From positions 1-17,845 of the forward strand of contig JBIKVM010000043.1 of the NCBI GenBank assembly GCA_044356825.1: a stretch of DNA of 17,845 bases, given 5' to 3'. The notes under the pieces are model-generated. The model was not told where the DNA came from and searched no databases. It saw only the letters and a program-made list of their open reading frames with translations. Shown here in pieces: positions 7,564 to 14,430 of the stretch. The stretch comes from JAUREX01 sp044356825 (GTDB lineage: Bacteria; Pseudomonadota; Alphaproteobacteria; Rhodobacterales; Rhodobacteraceae). Numbering within the stretch: the first letter of the stretch is position 1; each line of letters begins with the position of its first letter. The position numbers were made by a program, and so were the translations under genes.

Positions 7564-8871
7564 TCAGCGCTTGAGGTTGTTGGTCTCCTGTAGAAGTTCG
7601 TCGGCCGTCTGGACGACCTTCACGCCCGAGGAATAGGCGCGCTGCGTGCGGATGAGGTCGGTCAACTCGAGCCCGAGTTCAGCAGTCGAAAGCTCGCGCG
7701 AAAAGCCTGCGATCGACCCGGTCGGGCCCGTTCCGGCATCCCAGAGCTGGAAGTTCCCGGCCGCGAAGGAGAACTGATAGGTCTGATCGCTGTTGGCCAC
7801 GAGCGCGTTGGCGTTCGGCACATCGATGAGCGGGACCTGGTAGATGAGCCGCGCGAAGCCTTCGCTCGAGACCGAATAGAGCATGCCGGAATTGTCGATT
7901 TCGACCCCGACCATGTTGCCCACCGGAGAGCCATTGCGTCGCACTGACACCGGCACGAAACTGTCCGAGAGTTGCACAAGGCCCGACGAACTTCCGACAG
8001 GCCCGAGATCAAGCGAGATGGCGCCGCCCCCCACCGCAAGCGGAACCTGCCCTGTCACGGGATCGTAGGCCGGCGATGCGCCGATTGGGGTGACCGAAGC
8101 AAGCGTGCCGCCGTTTTGTTGCGTGGCATTGAAGACGACCGTGTAGCTCGCGATCGTGGCGCCGCCCGAGGCGCTGTCGGAGATCTCGAGCGTCCATGTG
8201 TTTGAGGCGCCCGTCGCCGGAACGTCGGGCGTGAAAGTCATGGTCAGCACCTCGGCCGTGCCGACATTGCCATAATAGGTCACCGTCATGTCGAGCGGAT
8301 CGCCCGGGGCACCGGCGATCGTCGCGGTGGCGGGCAGGTTGACGCCGAGATCGACCTCGGTCGTGGGGTTGGCGACGAACTGGTTCATGTCCACGCGCAC
8401 GGGCACGAGATCATCGACGACCTCGCGCCGGAAACTGGGCATGCTGCCGTCGGGAAGGGCGGGCCAGCCGAGCAGGACCTGCCCTGTCGCCGTGCGCAAG
8501 ATGCCGTCCTTGTCGGGTGCGAAGGATCCCGAGGTCATCAGGCGGACCGATCCGAACTCTCCGGCCCCGGTCACTTCGTCGACCGTGCTCACAGGCAGGA
8601 ATCCGCGCCCGATCACGGCGATGTCGGTCGCGTTCGTCGACCCCTCGATCGGGCCCGGCCGGGTGATTGCACGCGTTGCGATCGCCCGCACGCTGCCCGC
8701 GGAATAGGCCGAGCCCCCGGCGGCCGGGGCGACGAGCGTCTTGAAGTCGACGTCCACACGCTTGTAGCCGTTGGTCGAGGCGTTGGCGATGTTGTCGGCG
8801 ATGGCGCCAAGCTTGGTGCCGTTGACGACCAGCGCCGCGATCCCTGCGTTGAGCGAGGAGGAAATCGTCAT
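7564..8871 (-). CDS. flgE: Flagellar hook protein FlgE
   Basis: Structural subunit of the flagellar hook. Its 435 residues contain an N-terminal rod/hook domain (SSSLNAGIAALVVNGTKLGAIADNIANASTNGYKRVDVDFKTLV), the FlgE beta region (ATDIAVIGRGFLPVS, SFAPDKDGILRTATGQVLLGWP), a Thr/Gly/Ala-rich middle around residues 180-290, and the C-terminal FlgE helix (ELSTAELGLELTDLIRTQRAYSSGVKVVQTADELLQETNNLKR). The frame extends 15 codons upstream, but ATG at 8871 gives the conserved MTISSSL start and has AAAGGCAG upstream. It lies behind motB with a 77-bp gap holding a CtrA-like site, so it may have its own promoter. Confidence 0.97.
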   Translation of the reverse strand: MTISSSLNAGIAALVVNGTKLGAIADNIANASTNGYKRVDVDFKTLVAPAAGGSAYSAGSVRAIATRAITRPGPIEGSTNATDIAVIGRGFLPVSTVDEVTGAGEFGSVRLMTSGSFAPDKDGILRTATGQVLLGWPALPDGSMPSFRREVVDDLVPVRVDMNQFVANPTTEVDLGVNLPATATIAGAPGDPLDMTVTYYGNVGTAEVLTMTFTPDVPATGASNTWTLEISDSASGGATIASYTVVFNATQQNGGTLASVTPIGASPAYDPVTGQVPLAVGGGAISLDLGPVGSSSGLVQLSDSFVPVSVRRNGSPVGNMVGVEIDNSGMLYSVSSEGFARLIYQVPLIDVPNANALVANSDQTYQFSFAAGNFQLWDAGTGPTGSIAGFSRELSTAELGLELTDLIRTQRAYSSGVKVVQTADELLQETNNLKR

Positions 8872-8928
8872 CCGTTCTGCCTTTCCAATTCTGACTGCAC
8901 GATCGGGCCGAAACATGACCCGTTGGAC

Positions 8929-8943
8929 TTAACGCGCGCCTAA
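8929..8943. promoter_or_regulatory. CtrA-like binding site upstream of flgE
   Basis: TTAA-N7-CTAA on the plus strand (TTAG-N7-TTAA read with flgE) matches 7 of 8 defined bases of the CtrA full site TTAA-N7-TTAA. It sits in the 77-bp gap between motB and flgE, centred about 65 bp upstream of the flgE start. CtrA controls flagellar genes in many Rhodobacterales. A single site with one mismatch is suggestive only. Confidence 0.45.
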
Positions 8944-8948
8944 CGCCC

Positions 8949-9788
8949 TCAGGATCGCTTGCGCAAAAGCACGATCTCCACGCGGTTGTTGCGCACGGCC
9001 ATCGGGTCGGCGACGGCTGGGCGGCGGTCGGCAAAGCCACTCAGCCGTTCGATGCGCGCCGCGGGCAATGCCGTAGCGCCGAAAGCGTCGCGGATTGCGT
9101 CCGCGCGGTCGGCCGATAGTTGCCAGGCGGGGTTGTCGATCATCGTGATCGGATAAGCCTTCACATGAGCATTGATGGCCACCTGATTGGCAACGATAGA
9201 AAATACCTCTCCAACCATGCCGATGAGGTCACGCAGGATCGGCTCCGGCAGGGCGGAATCAGCCGCAAACAGCGGTGCGCCCTCAAGATCGAAGAGTTCG
9301 ACCACCAACCCCTCCTCCGTGATCCGGGTCGAGACATGGCGCATGAGTTGCTCAAGCTTCATGCTGTCACCGGTGAAGGCGCGCAGTTTCTCGGCGACCT
9401 CTTCGAGCCTGCGCTGCTCGCCGGCCGCATCGCCCGACGTCGCGCCCCCCGGCAGCGCGCCGGTCAGTGCGGGGTCGGCTTCGGGGGCAAGGGCGCCCTC
9501 GCCGCTCTGGGCCATGACGTCCTCGGCCATGACGTTGTCACCCTGCAACGAGCCGTCACCACCGCCCGAGATCCGTACGAGCGGGATCGTCGTCTTGAAA
9601 TAGTCCGCGATGCCCTTGCGCTGGTTCTCGGTCGTGGCGTTCAGAAGCCACATGAGCAGGAAGAAGGCCATCATGGCCGTCACGAAGTCGGCGTAGGCGA
9701 CCTTCCAGGCGCCACCGTGATGGCCACCGCCGGCGACCACCTTCTTGCGCTTGATGATGATGGATGCGGCCCTGCGTGGATCAGCCAT
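8949..9788 (-). CDS. motB: Flagellar motor stator protein MotB
   Basis: Inner-membrane stator subunit that anchors to peptidoglycan and, with MotA, conducts ions to drive the motor. The 279-residue protein has one membrane helix at about residues 28-48 (AWKVAYADFVTAMMAFFLLMWLLNAT) containing the essential proton-binding aspartate, D34. An Ala/Gly/Pro-rich linker follows (about 85-125), then an OmpA-like peptidoglycan-binding domain (VFSIVANQVAINAHV, LSADRADAIRDAF, ADPMAVRNNRVEIVLL). ATG at 9788 (MADPRRAASIIIKRKKVVAGG) matches family starts and has GGCGAG upstream; the longer reading frame is not supported. First gene of the flagellar unit; motA is not adjacent and must be elsewhere. Divergent from a GntR-type regulator. 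Confidence 0.96.
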   Translation of the reverse strand: MADPRRAASIIIKRKKVVAGGGHHGGAWKVAYADFVTAMMAFFLLMWLLNATTENQRKGIADYFKTTIPLVRISGGGDGSLQGDNVMAEDVMAQSGEGALAPEADPALTGALPGGATSGDAAGEQRRLEEVAEKLRAFTGDSMKLEQLMRHVSTRITEEGLVVELFDLEGAPLFAADSALPEPILRDLIGMVGEVFSIVANQVAINAHVKAYPITMIDNPAWQLSADRADAIRDAFGATALPAARIERLSGFADRRPAVADPMAVRNNRVEIVLLRKRS

Positions 9789-9838
9789 CTCGCCCCCCCC
9801 GTGCCTGTTTCCCTTGCGGGTCGGGGGCGGCAGAAGTT

Positions 9839-9863
9839 GGGCGGGGTTGGGGCAGGAGTTGGG
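9839..9863 (+). other. Potential G-quadruplex tract in the motB/gntR divergent region
   Basis: Four G runs (GGG, GGGG, GGGG, GGG) are separated by loops of 1, 2 and 8 nt on the plus strand. Two more runs lie upstream at 9818-9820 and 9823-9827. The GTTGGG unit recurs inside. This is the template strand for motB, within its likely leader. Folding is not shown by sequence alone. Confidence 0.45.
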
Positions 9864-9882
9864 CGCGTCGTCGCAACCGGTG

Positions 9883-9917
9883 TTGCATGAGGGCGCCATG
9901 ATGTTAACTTCATGCAA
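9883..9917. promoter_or_regulatory. Nested palindromes, candidate operator between motB and gntR
   Basis: Two symmetrical elements overlap. An 18-bp near-palindrome at 9897-9914, CATGATGTTAACTTCATG, matches its own reverse complement at 16 of 18 positions and is centred on GTTAAC. A perfect 8-bp inverted repeat, TTGCATGA (9883-9890) and TCATGCAA (9910-9917), overlaps it. Each outer arm contains TTGCAT on the strand reading away from it. The place, about 30-40 bp upstream of gntR and in an AT-rich pocket, suits an operator for autoregulation. The protein that binds is inferred, not known. Confidence 0.5.
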
Positions 9918-9946
9918 AATATCGGCTTTCTTAATGGCCGAATCAT

Positions 9947-10648
9947 ATGGGACATAGACGGGCAATGGAAGTCGCAGCAAAGGCCCCGCACGCGCGCTCG
10001 CGCACGGGCAAGGTTGAGAGCCTGCGCGATGACCTTTTGCGCATGATCGCAACCGGGATGCTGCGCCCCGGAGATCGCATCAACGAAGTGCACCTCTCGC
10101 GCGCGCTCGGCGTATCGCGCGGCCCCCTGCGCGAGGCGGCGCGCGCCCTCGAGGCACACGGCTTCGTCGAGGCGCGCCTCAATCAGGGTTTTCACGTCAC
10201 ACCCTTCGGCACGGGCGACTTGCTCGATGTCTACGAGGCGAAGCCCTGGCTCGACCGGGCGATGATCGGTGATCTTGCGACCAACGCAAAGCGCGCGCGT
10301 CTTGAGGATCTGCTGCGCAGGATCGAGCGCATCGATGTCTCCGACCGGCTGTCCTTCGCCGAGGGGCTCTTTGCCTTCCGCTCCGCCATCGTGCGCACAT
10401 TGCGCAACCGCACGATCGCCGAGCAGGCGCTCGTGCTCTTTCGCCGACACTACGTCATGACCGCGATCCTGAGCGAAGCGGGCAGGACGGATCGCATTGC
10501 CGAAACGCGCGCCACCATTGCCAATGCGTGGCGCGAACTCGCGCGTGGCAATGCCGACGAAGCCATCTCGCTGTCAGATCTTGAGACCACGGCGGCGCGG
10601 CGCGCGATCGTGGCCCGCATCGGTTCCGCGTCCATTCCAGCGGACTAG
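9947..10648 (+). CDS. GntR-family regulator, FadR/FCD type
   Basis: Transcription factor with an N-terminal winged helix (VESLRDDLLRMIATGMLRPGDRINEVHLSRALGVSRGPLREAARALEAHGFVEARLNQGFHV, about residues 23-84) and a helical FCD-like effector domain. The positions where FCD proteins usually carry metal-binding histidines look altered: FRSAIVR where FHxAL/I is normal, and AETRATI where EHRxI is normal. The domain may therefore bind its ligand without a metal. Start is uncertain: ATG at 9947 (233 residues) or ATG at 9965 (227); neither has a strong ribosome binding site. It is divergent from motB and convergent with the DUF2189-type gene, sharing four bases (CTAG) at the stops. No catabolic operon lies next to it, so the effector cannot be guessed. 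Confidence 0.9.
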   Translation: MGHRRAMEVAAKAPHARSRTGKVESLRDDLLRMIATGMLRPGDRINEVHLSRALGVSRGPLREAARALEAHGFVEARLNQGFHVTPFGTGDLLDVYEAKPWLDRAMIGDLATNAKRARLEDLLRRIERIDVSDRLSFAEGLFAFRSAIVRTLRNRTIAEQALVLFRRHYVMTAILSEAGRTDRIAETRATIANAWRELARGNADEAISLSDLETTAARRAIVARIGSASIPAD

Positions 10649-11415
10649 CTGCCTTCGCGCCGGCCTGTCGCGCATCGATAGAGGTGCCAGCTTGCGTGGC
10701 CAAAGAGGGGCAGCACGATGAAAAGACCGAGAAAGGCAGGCAACATCGCCGCAAAAAGGCACGCGGCGATGAAGGCACCCCAGCCCAGCATCACCCCGGA
10801 GCTCGCACGCACGCAGGCGAGGCTCGCGAGCATCGCGGTCACGAAATCGACCTCGCGGTCGAGCAGCATGGGCAGGCTCAGGACCGACAGCGCATAGAGC
10901 ACCGTCGCGAAACCCGCACCCACCGCCGTGCCGAGCACGATCATCCCGATCCCGTTCGGCGTCAGCCAAACCGTCAGCGACGAGGTCGGATTGGTCATCA
11001 CCTGAAGCCCCATGAAGAGGGCGAAGATCATGTGCGCGACGAAGTTCCAGAACAGGAAGAAGACGACGATCACCGCCGCCATGGTCGGGATCTGGCGGTT
11101 GCGCTCGGCCGCGATGACGCCGAGGACGGCCCGCCAGCGCGGCGCCTCGCCCCGCTCGAGGCGGCGGCTGACCTCGTAGAAGCCGACCGCGACGAAGGGG
11201 CCGAGCAGCGGAAAGCCGAGCGTCAGCGGGATCGTCCACCAGATCTGGCCCGCCGTCGTCAGCACCCAGACGAGGAAGACCCCCCCCGCGACATAGACCC
11301 CCGCGAAGAACAGCCCGAAGGCCGGCGCGCGGCGAAAATCGCGCCAGCCGGCGGTCAGGGCGGCCGAGAGATCCGCGCGCGAGAGGGGACGAAAGACCGG
11401 GGCGTCTGGCGACAT
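10645..11415 (-). CDS. DUF2189-type integral membrane protein
   Basis: A 256-residue inner-membrane protein of unknown function that I assign to the DUF2189 family from its layout. A short soluble N-terminus (PLSRADLSAALTAGWRDFRRAPAFGLFFAGVY) leads into about six membrane helices, with GFPLLGPFVAVGFYEVSRRLERGE after the second helix and the ending LPLFGHASWHLYRC. Helices are visible near 34-55, 58-80, 110-135, 155-180, 185-200 and 210-240. The ATG at 11415 has only a weak ribosome binding site. prfB lies 69 bp upstream on the same strand. The stop TAG shares CTAG with the gntR stop. No partner or substrate can be inferred from the context. Confidence 0.85.
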   Translation of the reverse strand: MSPDAPVFRPLSRADLSAALTAGWRDFRRAPAFGLFFAGVYVAGGVFLVWVLTTAGQIWWTIPLTLGFPLLGPFVAVGFYEVSRRLERGEAPRWRAVLGVIAAERNRQIPTMAAVIVVFFLFWNFVAHMIFALFMGLQVMTNPTSSLTVWLTPNGIGMIVLGTAVGAGFATVLYALSVLSLPMLLDREVDFVTAMLASLACVRASSGVMLGWGAFIAACLFAAMLPAFLGLFIVLPLFGHASWHLYRCATGRREGS

Positions 11416-11460
11416 GGCACGGCCGACAGTTTAGACGTCTTCAGGCTAGCCGCCCGACCC

Positions 11461-11482
11461 GCCGCTTGGCAAGCGTCGCGGC
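11461..11482 (-). terminator. Weak hairpin after prfB
   Basis: Just behind the prfB stop, GCCGC (11461-11465) can pair with GCGGC (11478-11482), or the inner CGCTT (11463-11467) with AAGCG (11471-11475) across a 3-nt loop. There is no T run on the minus strand, so it is at best a weak or Rho-assisted terminator. Confidence 0.3.
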
Positions 11483-11484
11483 GC

Positions 11485-12612
11485 TCAGCCCTCGCCGCGC
11501 GCCTCGGCCCGGCTCTTGCCGGCCACATCCTGCGCCAGCGTCGCCGCCATGAACGCATCGAGGTCGCCGTCGAGCACCCCTTGCGTGTCCGAGGTCTCGA
11601 CCCCCGTGCGCAGGTCCTTCACCATCTGGTAGGGTTGCAGCACATAGGAACGGATCTGGTTGCCCCAGCCCGCGTCGCCCTTGGCCTCGTGCTGGGCGGT
11701 GATCGCCTCGGTCCGCTTGCGCAATTCGAGTTCGTAAAGCCGCGAGCGCAACGCCGCCATCGCGTTGGCGCGGTTCTGGTGCTGCGATTTCTCGGAGCTC
11801 GTGACCACGATCCCGGTCGGCAGGTGGGTGATGCGCACGGCCGAGTCGGTCGTGTTCACATGCTGCCCGCCCGCGCCCGAAGAGCGGTAGGTGTCGATGC
11901 GGATCTCGTTGTCGGGGATCACGATCTCGATGTTGTCATCAACCACCGGATAGACCCAGACCGAAGAGAAGGAGGTATGCCGCCGCGCGGCCGAATCATA
12001 GGGCGAGATCCGGACGAGCCGGTGGACGCCCGACTCGGACTTGAGCCAGCCATAGGCGTTGCGCCCGCTGATGCGATAGGCGACCGAGCGATAGCCCGCC
12101 TCCTCGCCCGAGGTCTGCGAGACGAGCTCGACCGCGTAGCCGTGCCCCTCGGCCCAGCGGACATACATCCGCGCGAGCATCGCCGCCCAGTCGCAGCTTT
12201 CGGTGCCGCCCGCGCCCGCGTTGATCTCGAGGAAGGTGTCGTTGCCGTCGGCCTCGCCATCAAGCAGCGCCTCGAGCTCGCGCGCGGCCGCATCCTCGGC
12301 CAGCGCGCGCAGCGCGGCCTCGGCCTCGGCGACGATCTGCGCGTCGCCCTCGGCCTCGCCAAGCTCGATCAGTTCCAGATTGTCGCGCAGGCCCGCCGCG
12401 ATCCGGTCATGCGTGCCGATCGCGTCGATCAGCGCCTGCCGCTCGCGCATCATCTTCTGCGCCCGCGCCGGATCGTTCCAGAAATCGGGCGCCTCGATCA
12501 TGGCGTCGAATTCCTCGCGCCGGTGGGCGGCCGTGGGATAATCCATGCGCTGCGCAAGCAGCTTCAGCGACTTGCGGATCGCTTCGGCAATGCCTTGGGT
12601 TTCGGCGCGCAT
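11485..12612 (-). CDS. prfB: Peptide chain release factor 2 (RF2)
   Basis: Recognises UGA and UAA stop codons in the ribosomal A site and triggers hydrolysis of peptidyl-tRNA. The 375-residue protein contains the GGQ catalytic motif (SSGAGGQHVN, residues 248-250). The stop-codon-recognition tripeptide position reads SPY (residues 203-205, in RISPYDSAARRHTSF), where E. coli RF2 has SPF. The N-terminal domain runs to about 120 (EFDAMIEAPDFWNDP). The gene is one continuous frame: at the point where E. coli needs a programmed +1 frameshift (before DYD) this sequence reads straight through QRMDYP with no in-frame UGA. The ATG at 12612 has GAGAGG 8 nt upstream. An asparaginase gene ends 75 bp upstream on the same strand. 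Confidence 0.98.
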   Translation of the reverse strand: MRAETQGIAEAIRKSLKLLAQRMDYPTAAHRREEFDAMIEAPDFWNDPARAQKMMRERQALIDAIGTHDRIAAGLRDNLELIELGEAEGDAQIVAEAEAALRALAEDAAARELEALLDGEADGNDTFLEINAGAGGTESCDWAAMLARMYVRWAEGHGYAVELVSQTSGEEAGYRSVAYRISGRNAYGWLKSESGVHRLVRISPYDSAARRHTSFSSVWVYPVVDDNIEIVIPDNEIRIDTYRSSGAGGQHVNTTDSAVRITHLPTGIVVTSSEKSQHQNRANAMAALRSRLYELELRKRTEAITAQHEAKGDAGWGNQIRSYVLQPYQMVKDLRTGVETSDTQGVLDGDLDAFMAATLAQDVAGKSRAEARGEG

Positions 12613-12687
12613 GGTCGGCCTCTCGGGGGGGTGCGGGACCGCGCGGTCATACCGGCTCGGGCCGGCATGGGCAAGCGGGCCGCCGCC

Positions 12688-13689
12688 TCAGAGCGGACGG
12701 TCGGCAAATCCCGGGGCGAGCCGCACCGCGCCCACCTCGAACCCCCGCCAGTTGCGCATGGGACCGCCGAGCCGGCGCAGAGCGGCCGGGTGGGCGGGGT
12801 CGAGCACGCCCGCCCGGATCAGGAGCCCCGCCATCGCCGCCTCGGCCGCGCGCGTCGCGCCATCGGCGATCTTGAGCGCGATGCCGAGGCCGCGCTCGGG
12901 CAGGATCGCGACAAAGACGCCCTCGGCCCCGGTCTTGACCGCCGCGCGGCCCGAGGTCGCGCGCATGAATTCGGTGCAGGCGCGCCCCTCGCCCGCGACC
13001 AGATCGGGATGCGCGCGCATGGCGCGCGTCAGCCGGACCATCGCCTGCGCCCGCGCCCCTGCCCGCCCCTCGGCCCCGGCAAAGGCCGCCATCGCACGCG
13101 CGAGCGCGCGCGTCGTCGTCGGAAAGTTCGGCGCCGAGCAGCCGTCGATCGCGTGTCCGGGCAGCGAGAGGTCGGTCACCTCGTCGAAGGCCGCGCGCGC
13201 GGCGCGCTGCACGGGGTGGTCGATCTCGACATATTCGGGGCCGGCGCGCAGATGCCGCGCCAGCGTCAGAAAGCCCGTGTGCTTGCCCGAGCAGTTGTTG
13301 TGGATCTGGCAGGGCCGGGCCGCGCCGAGGATGAGCGAATCGCGCTCGGCATAATCTGATGGCTCCTGCGCGCCGCAGCGCAGATCCGCCTCGGTCCGGC
13401 CGATGTTGGCAAGCCAGGCCGAGACGGCATCGACATGGAGCCGCGCACCCTGATGGCTCGCGCAGGCAAGCGCGAGGCGCGCGTCATCGAGACCCGCCGC
13501 CGCGCCGCTCTCGACCAGCGGCAGCGCCTGCAGCATCTTGCACGAGGATCGCGGATAGATCGGCGCATCCGGCGCGCCCCATTCGGCGATGACCGCGCCG
13601 CCCGCATCCATCACCACCGCGTGGCCGGCGTGGCGGCTTTCGACCATATCGCCGCGCCAGACCTCGACCAGATCGCATGCACCCGACAT
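12688..13689 (-). CDS. Type II (Rhizobium-type, ReAII-like) L-asparaginase
   Basis: Hydrolyses L-asparagine to aspartate and ammonia in the beta-lactamase-like, zinc-containing asparaginase family described for Rhizobium etli, which is unrelated to E. coli AnsA/AnsB. From ATG 13689 the protein has 333 residues. The active-site SxxK motif is S48-S49-C50-K51 (PRSSCKMLQALPLVESGA). CASHQGA follows at 76-82, then NNCSGKHTGF with C133 and K136, and IDGCSAPNFPTTT with C184; the two cysteines and K136 correspond to the zinc-site residues of the family. GRACTEFMRATSGRAAVKTGAEGVF closes the active site. I prefer ATG 13689 over an in-frame GTG at 13707 because GTGAGGGAGAG at that GTG is itself the likely ribosome binding site. 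No signal peptide, so cytoplasmic. Confidence 0.93.
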   Translation of the reverse strand: MSGACDLVEVWRGDMVESRHAGHAVVMDAGGAVIAEWGAPDAPIYPRSSCKMLQALPLVESGAAAGLDDARLALACASHQGARLHVDAVSAWLANIGRTEADLRCGAQEPSDYAERDSLILGAARPCQIHNNCSGKHTGFLTLARHLRAGPEYVEIDHPVQRAARAAFDEVTDLSLPGHAIDGCSAPNFPTTTRALARAMAAFAGAEGRAGARAQAMVRLTRAMRAHPDLVAGEGRACTEFMRATSGRAAVKTGAEGVFVAILPERGLGIALKIADGATRAAEAAMAGLLIRAGVLDPAHPAALRRLGGPMRNWRGFEVGAVRLAPGFADRPL

Positions 13690-13735
13690 CGGCGCTCTCT
13701 CCCTCACCTCTGCGCGATTTTCCGCCGCCGGGGCT

Positions 13736-13764
13736 TTGCCGCGCCCGAGGTTTCGCGTTAGATG
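13736..13764 (+). promoter_or_regulatory. Possible sigma-70 promoter for the ialB-like gene
   Basis: TTGCCG (13736-13741) and TAGATG (13759-13764) are separated by 17 bp, giving 4/6 and 3/6 matches to the consensus hexamers. Transcription would start near 13771, about 87 nt before the ATG. The leader would contain a hairpin, GCCAGT (13790-13795) with ACTGGC (13803-13808). This is weak evidence. Confidence 0.3.
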
Positions 13765-13857
13765 AACCTAGTGCGCCCGGGTCGTGGCCGCCAGTGCGCT
13801 GAACTGGCAGGTCCAACGGGCGTCTTAGCGGCGAATCAGGGGCGGAGGCACGAGGAC

Positions 13858-14430
13858 ATGCGCGCGACTTTGGGGTTTGTGGCGGCGGGGCTGGTTTTGG
13901 GTCTGGTCGGGACGGCGGGTGCCCAGGCTCTGGGCGAGGCCAAGCCCGATGCGACCTTCAATGCCTGGGATGTCTTCGTGCAGGCGAGCCCAAGGCAATG
14001 CTTCGCCGTTTCGCGCGCAACCTCTGTAAAAGCTCGCCGCGACGGCAAGGATCAGGAGGTGCGGCGCGGCGAGCCGCCCTCGGCCGACTTCCGCGGGATC
14101 CTTTATGTGAGCTTCTATCCCGAAACCGACCCCGCACAGCGTGGCGTCGTTTCCTATAACGCCGGCTATGCACTCGGGCCCGAACGAGCGCCGGTCGCGC
14201 GCGTGGGCGACCGCAACTTCGATCTGGCACCGGGCGATGCCGCGACGGGCATGGACGAATGGGCCTGGGCGATCGACCCCAAGCAGGACGAGGAACTGGT
14301 GCGCGCCATGAAGGCTGGATCCGAGGCTGTGCTGACGGCCCGCTCCTCGCGCGGCACGGAGGTGAGCGATACCTTCTCGCTCAAAGGCTTCACCGCCGCA
14401 GTTGATGAGGCCGACAAGCGCTGCCGCTAG
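13858..14430 (+). CDS. IalB-like exported protein (invasion-associated locus B family)
   Basis: A 190-residue exported protein. The N-terminus MRATLGFVAAGLVLGLVGTAGA is a Sec signal peptide, with cleavage expected after AGA. The mature part fits the alphaproteobacterial IalB-like family: NAWDVFVQASPRQCFAVS with a single Cys (C48), LYVSFYPETDPAQRGVVSYNAGYAL, VRAMKAGSEAVLTARSSRGTEVSDTFSLKGFTAAVDEADKRCR, with a second Cys (C189) at the very end that could form a disulfide with C48. The family name comes from Bartonella; free-living Rhodobacterales carry many copies, so a role in invasion should not be assumed. GGAGG lies 9 nt before the ATG. Divergent from the asparaginase gene; convergent with thiQ, the stops sharing CTAG. 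Confidence 0.85.
   Translation: MRATLGFVAAGLVLGLVGTAGAQALGEAKPDATFNAWDVFVQASPRQCFAVSRATSVKARRDGKDQEVRRGEPPSADFRGILYVSFYPETDPAQRGVVSYNAGYALGPERAPVARVGDRNFDLAPGDAATGMDEWAWAIDPKQDEELVRAMKAGSEAVLTARSSRGTEVSDTFSLKGFTAAVDEADKRCR

Noticed and set aside
9890..9900. Sigma-54-like element (TGGCGC then TGCAA, minus strand) upstream of motB
   Set aside because: The GG-to-GC spacing is one base short of the -24/-12 consensus and the cytosine-adenine of GGCAC is not kept.
9789..10052. Upstream extension of the motB frame
   Set aside because: It would cross the G-rich tract, the palindromes and part of gntR; the conserved MotB N-terminus begins at 9788.
12652..12665. CCGGC/GCCGG hairpin between prfB and the asparaginase gene as a terminator
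   Set aside because: Only 5 bp with a 4-nt loop and no T run on the minus strand; such hairpins are expected by chance at this GC content.
10684..13359. Plus-strand open frame of 891 codons across the DUF2189-type gene, prfB and the asparaginase gene
   Set aside because: It runs antisense through three well-supported genes and their intergenic gaps with low-complexity Arg/His/Gly-rich composition. No ribosome binding site or family resemblance.
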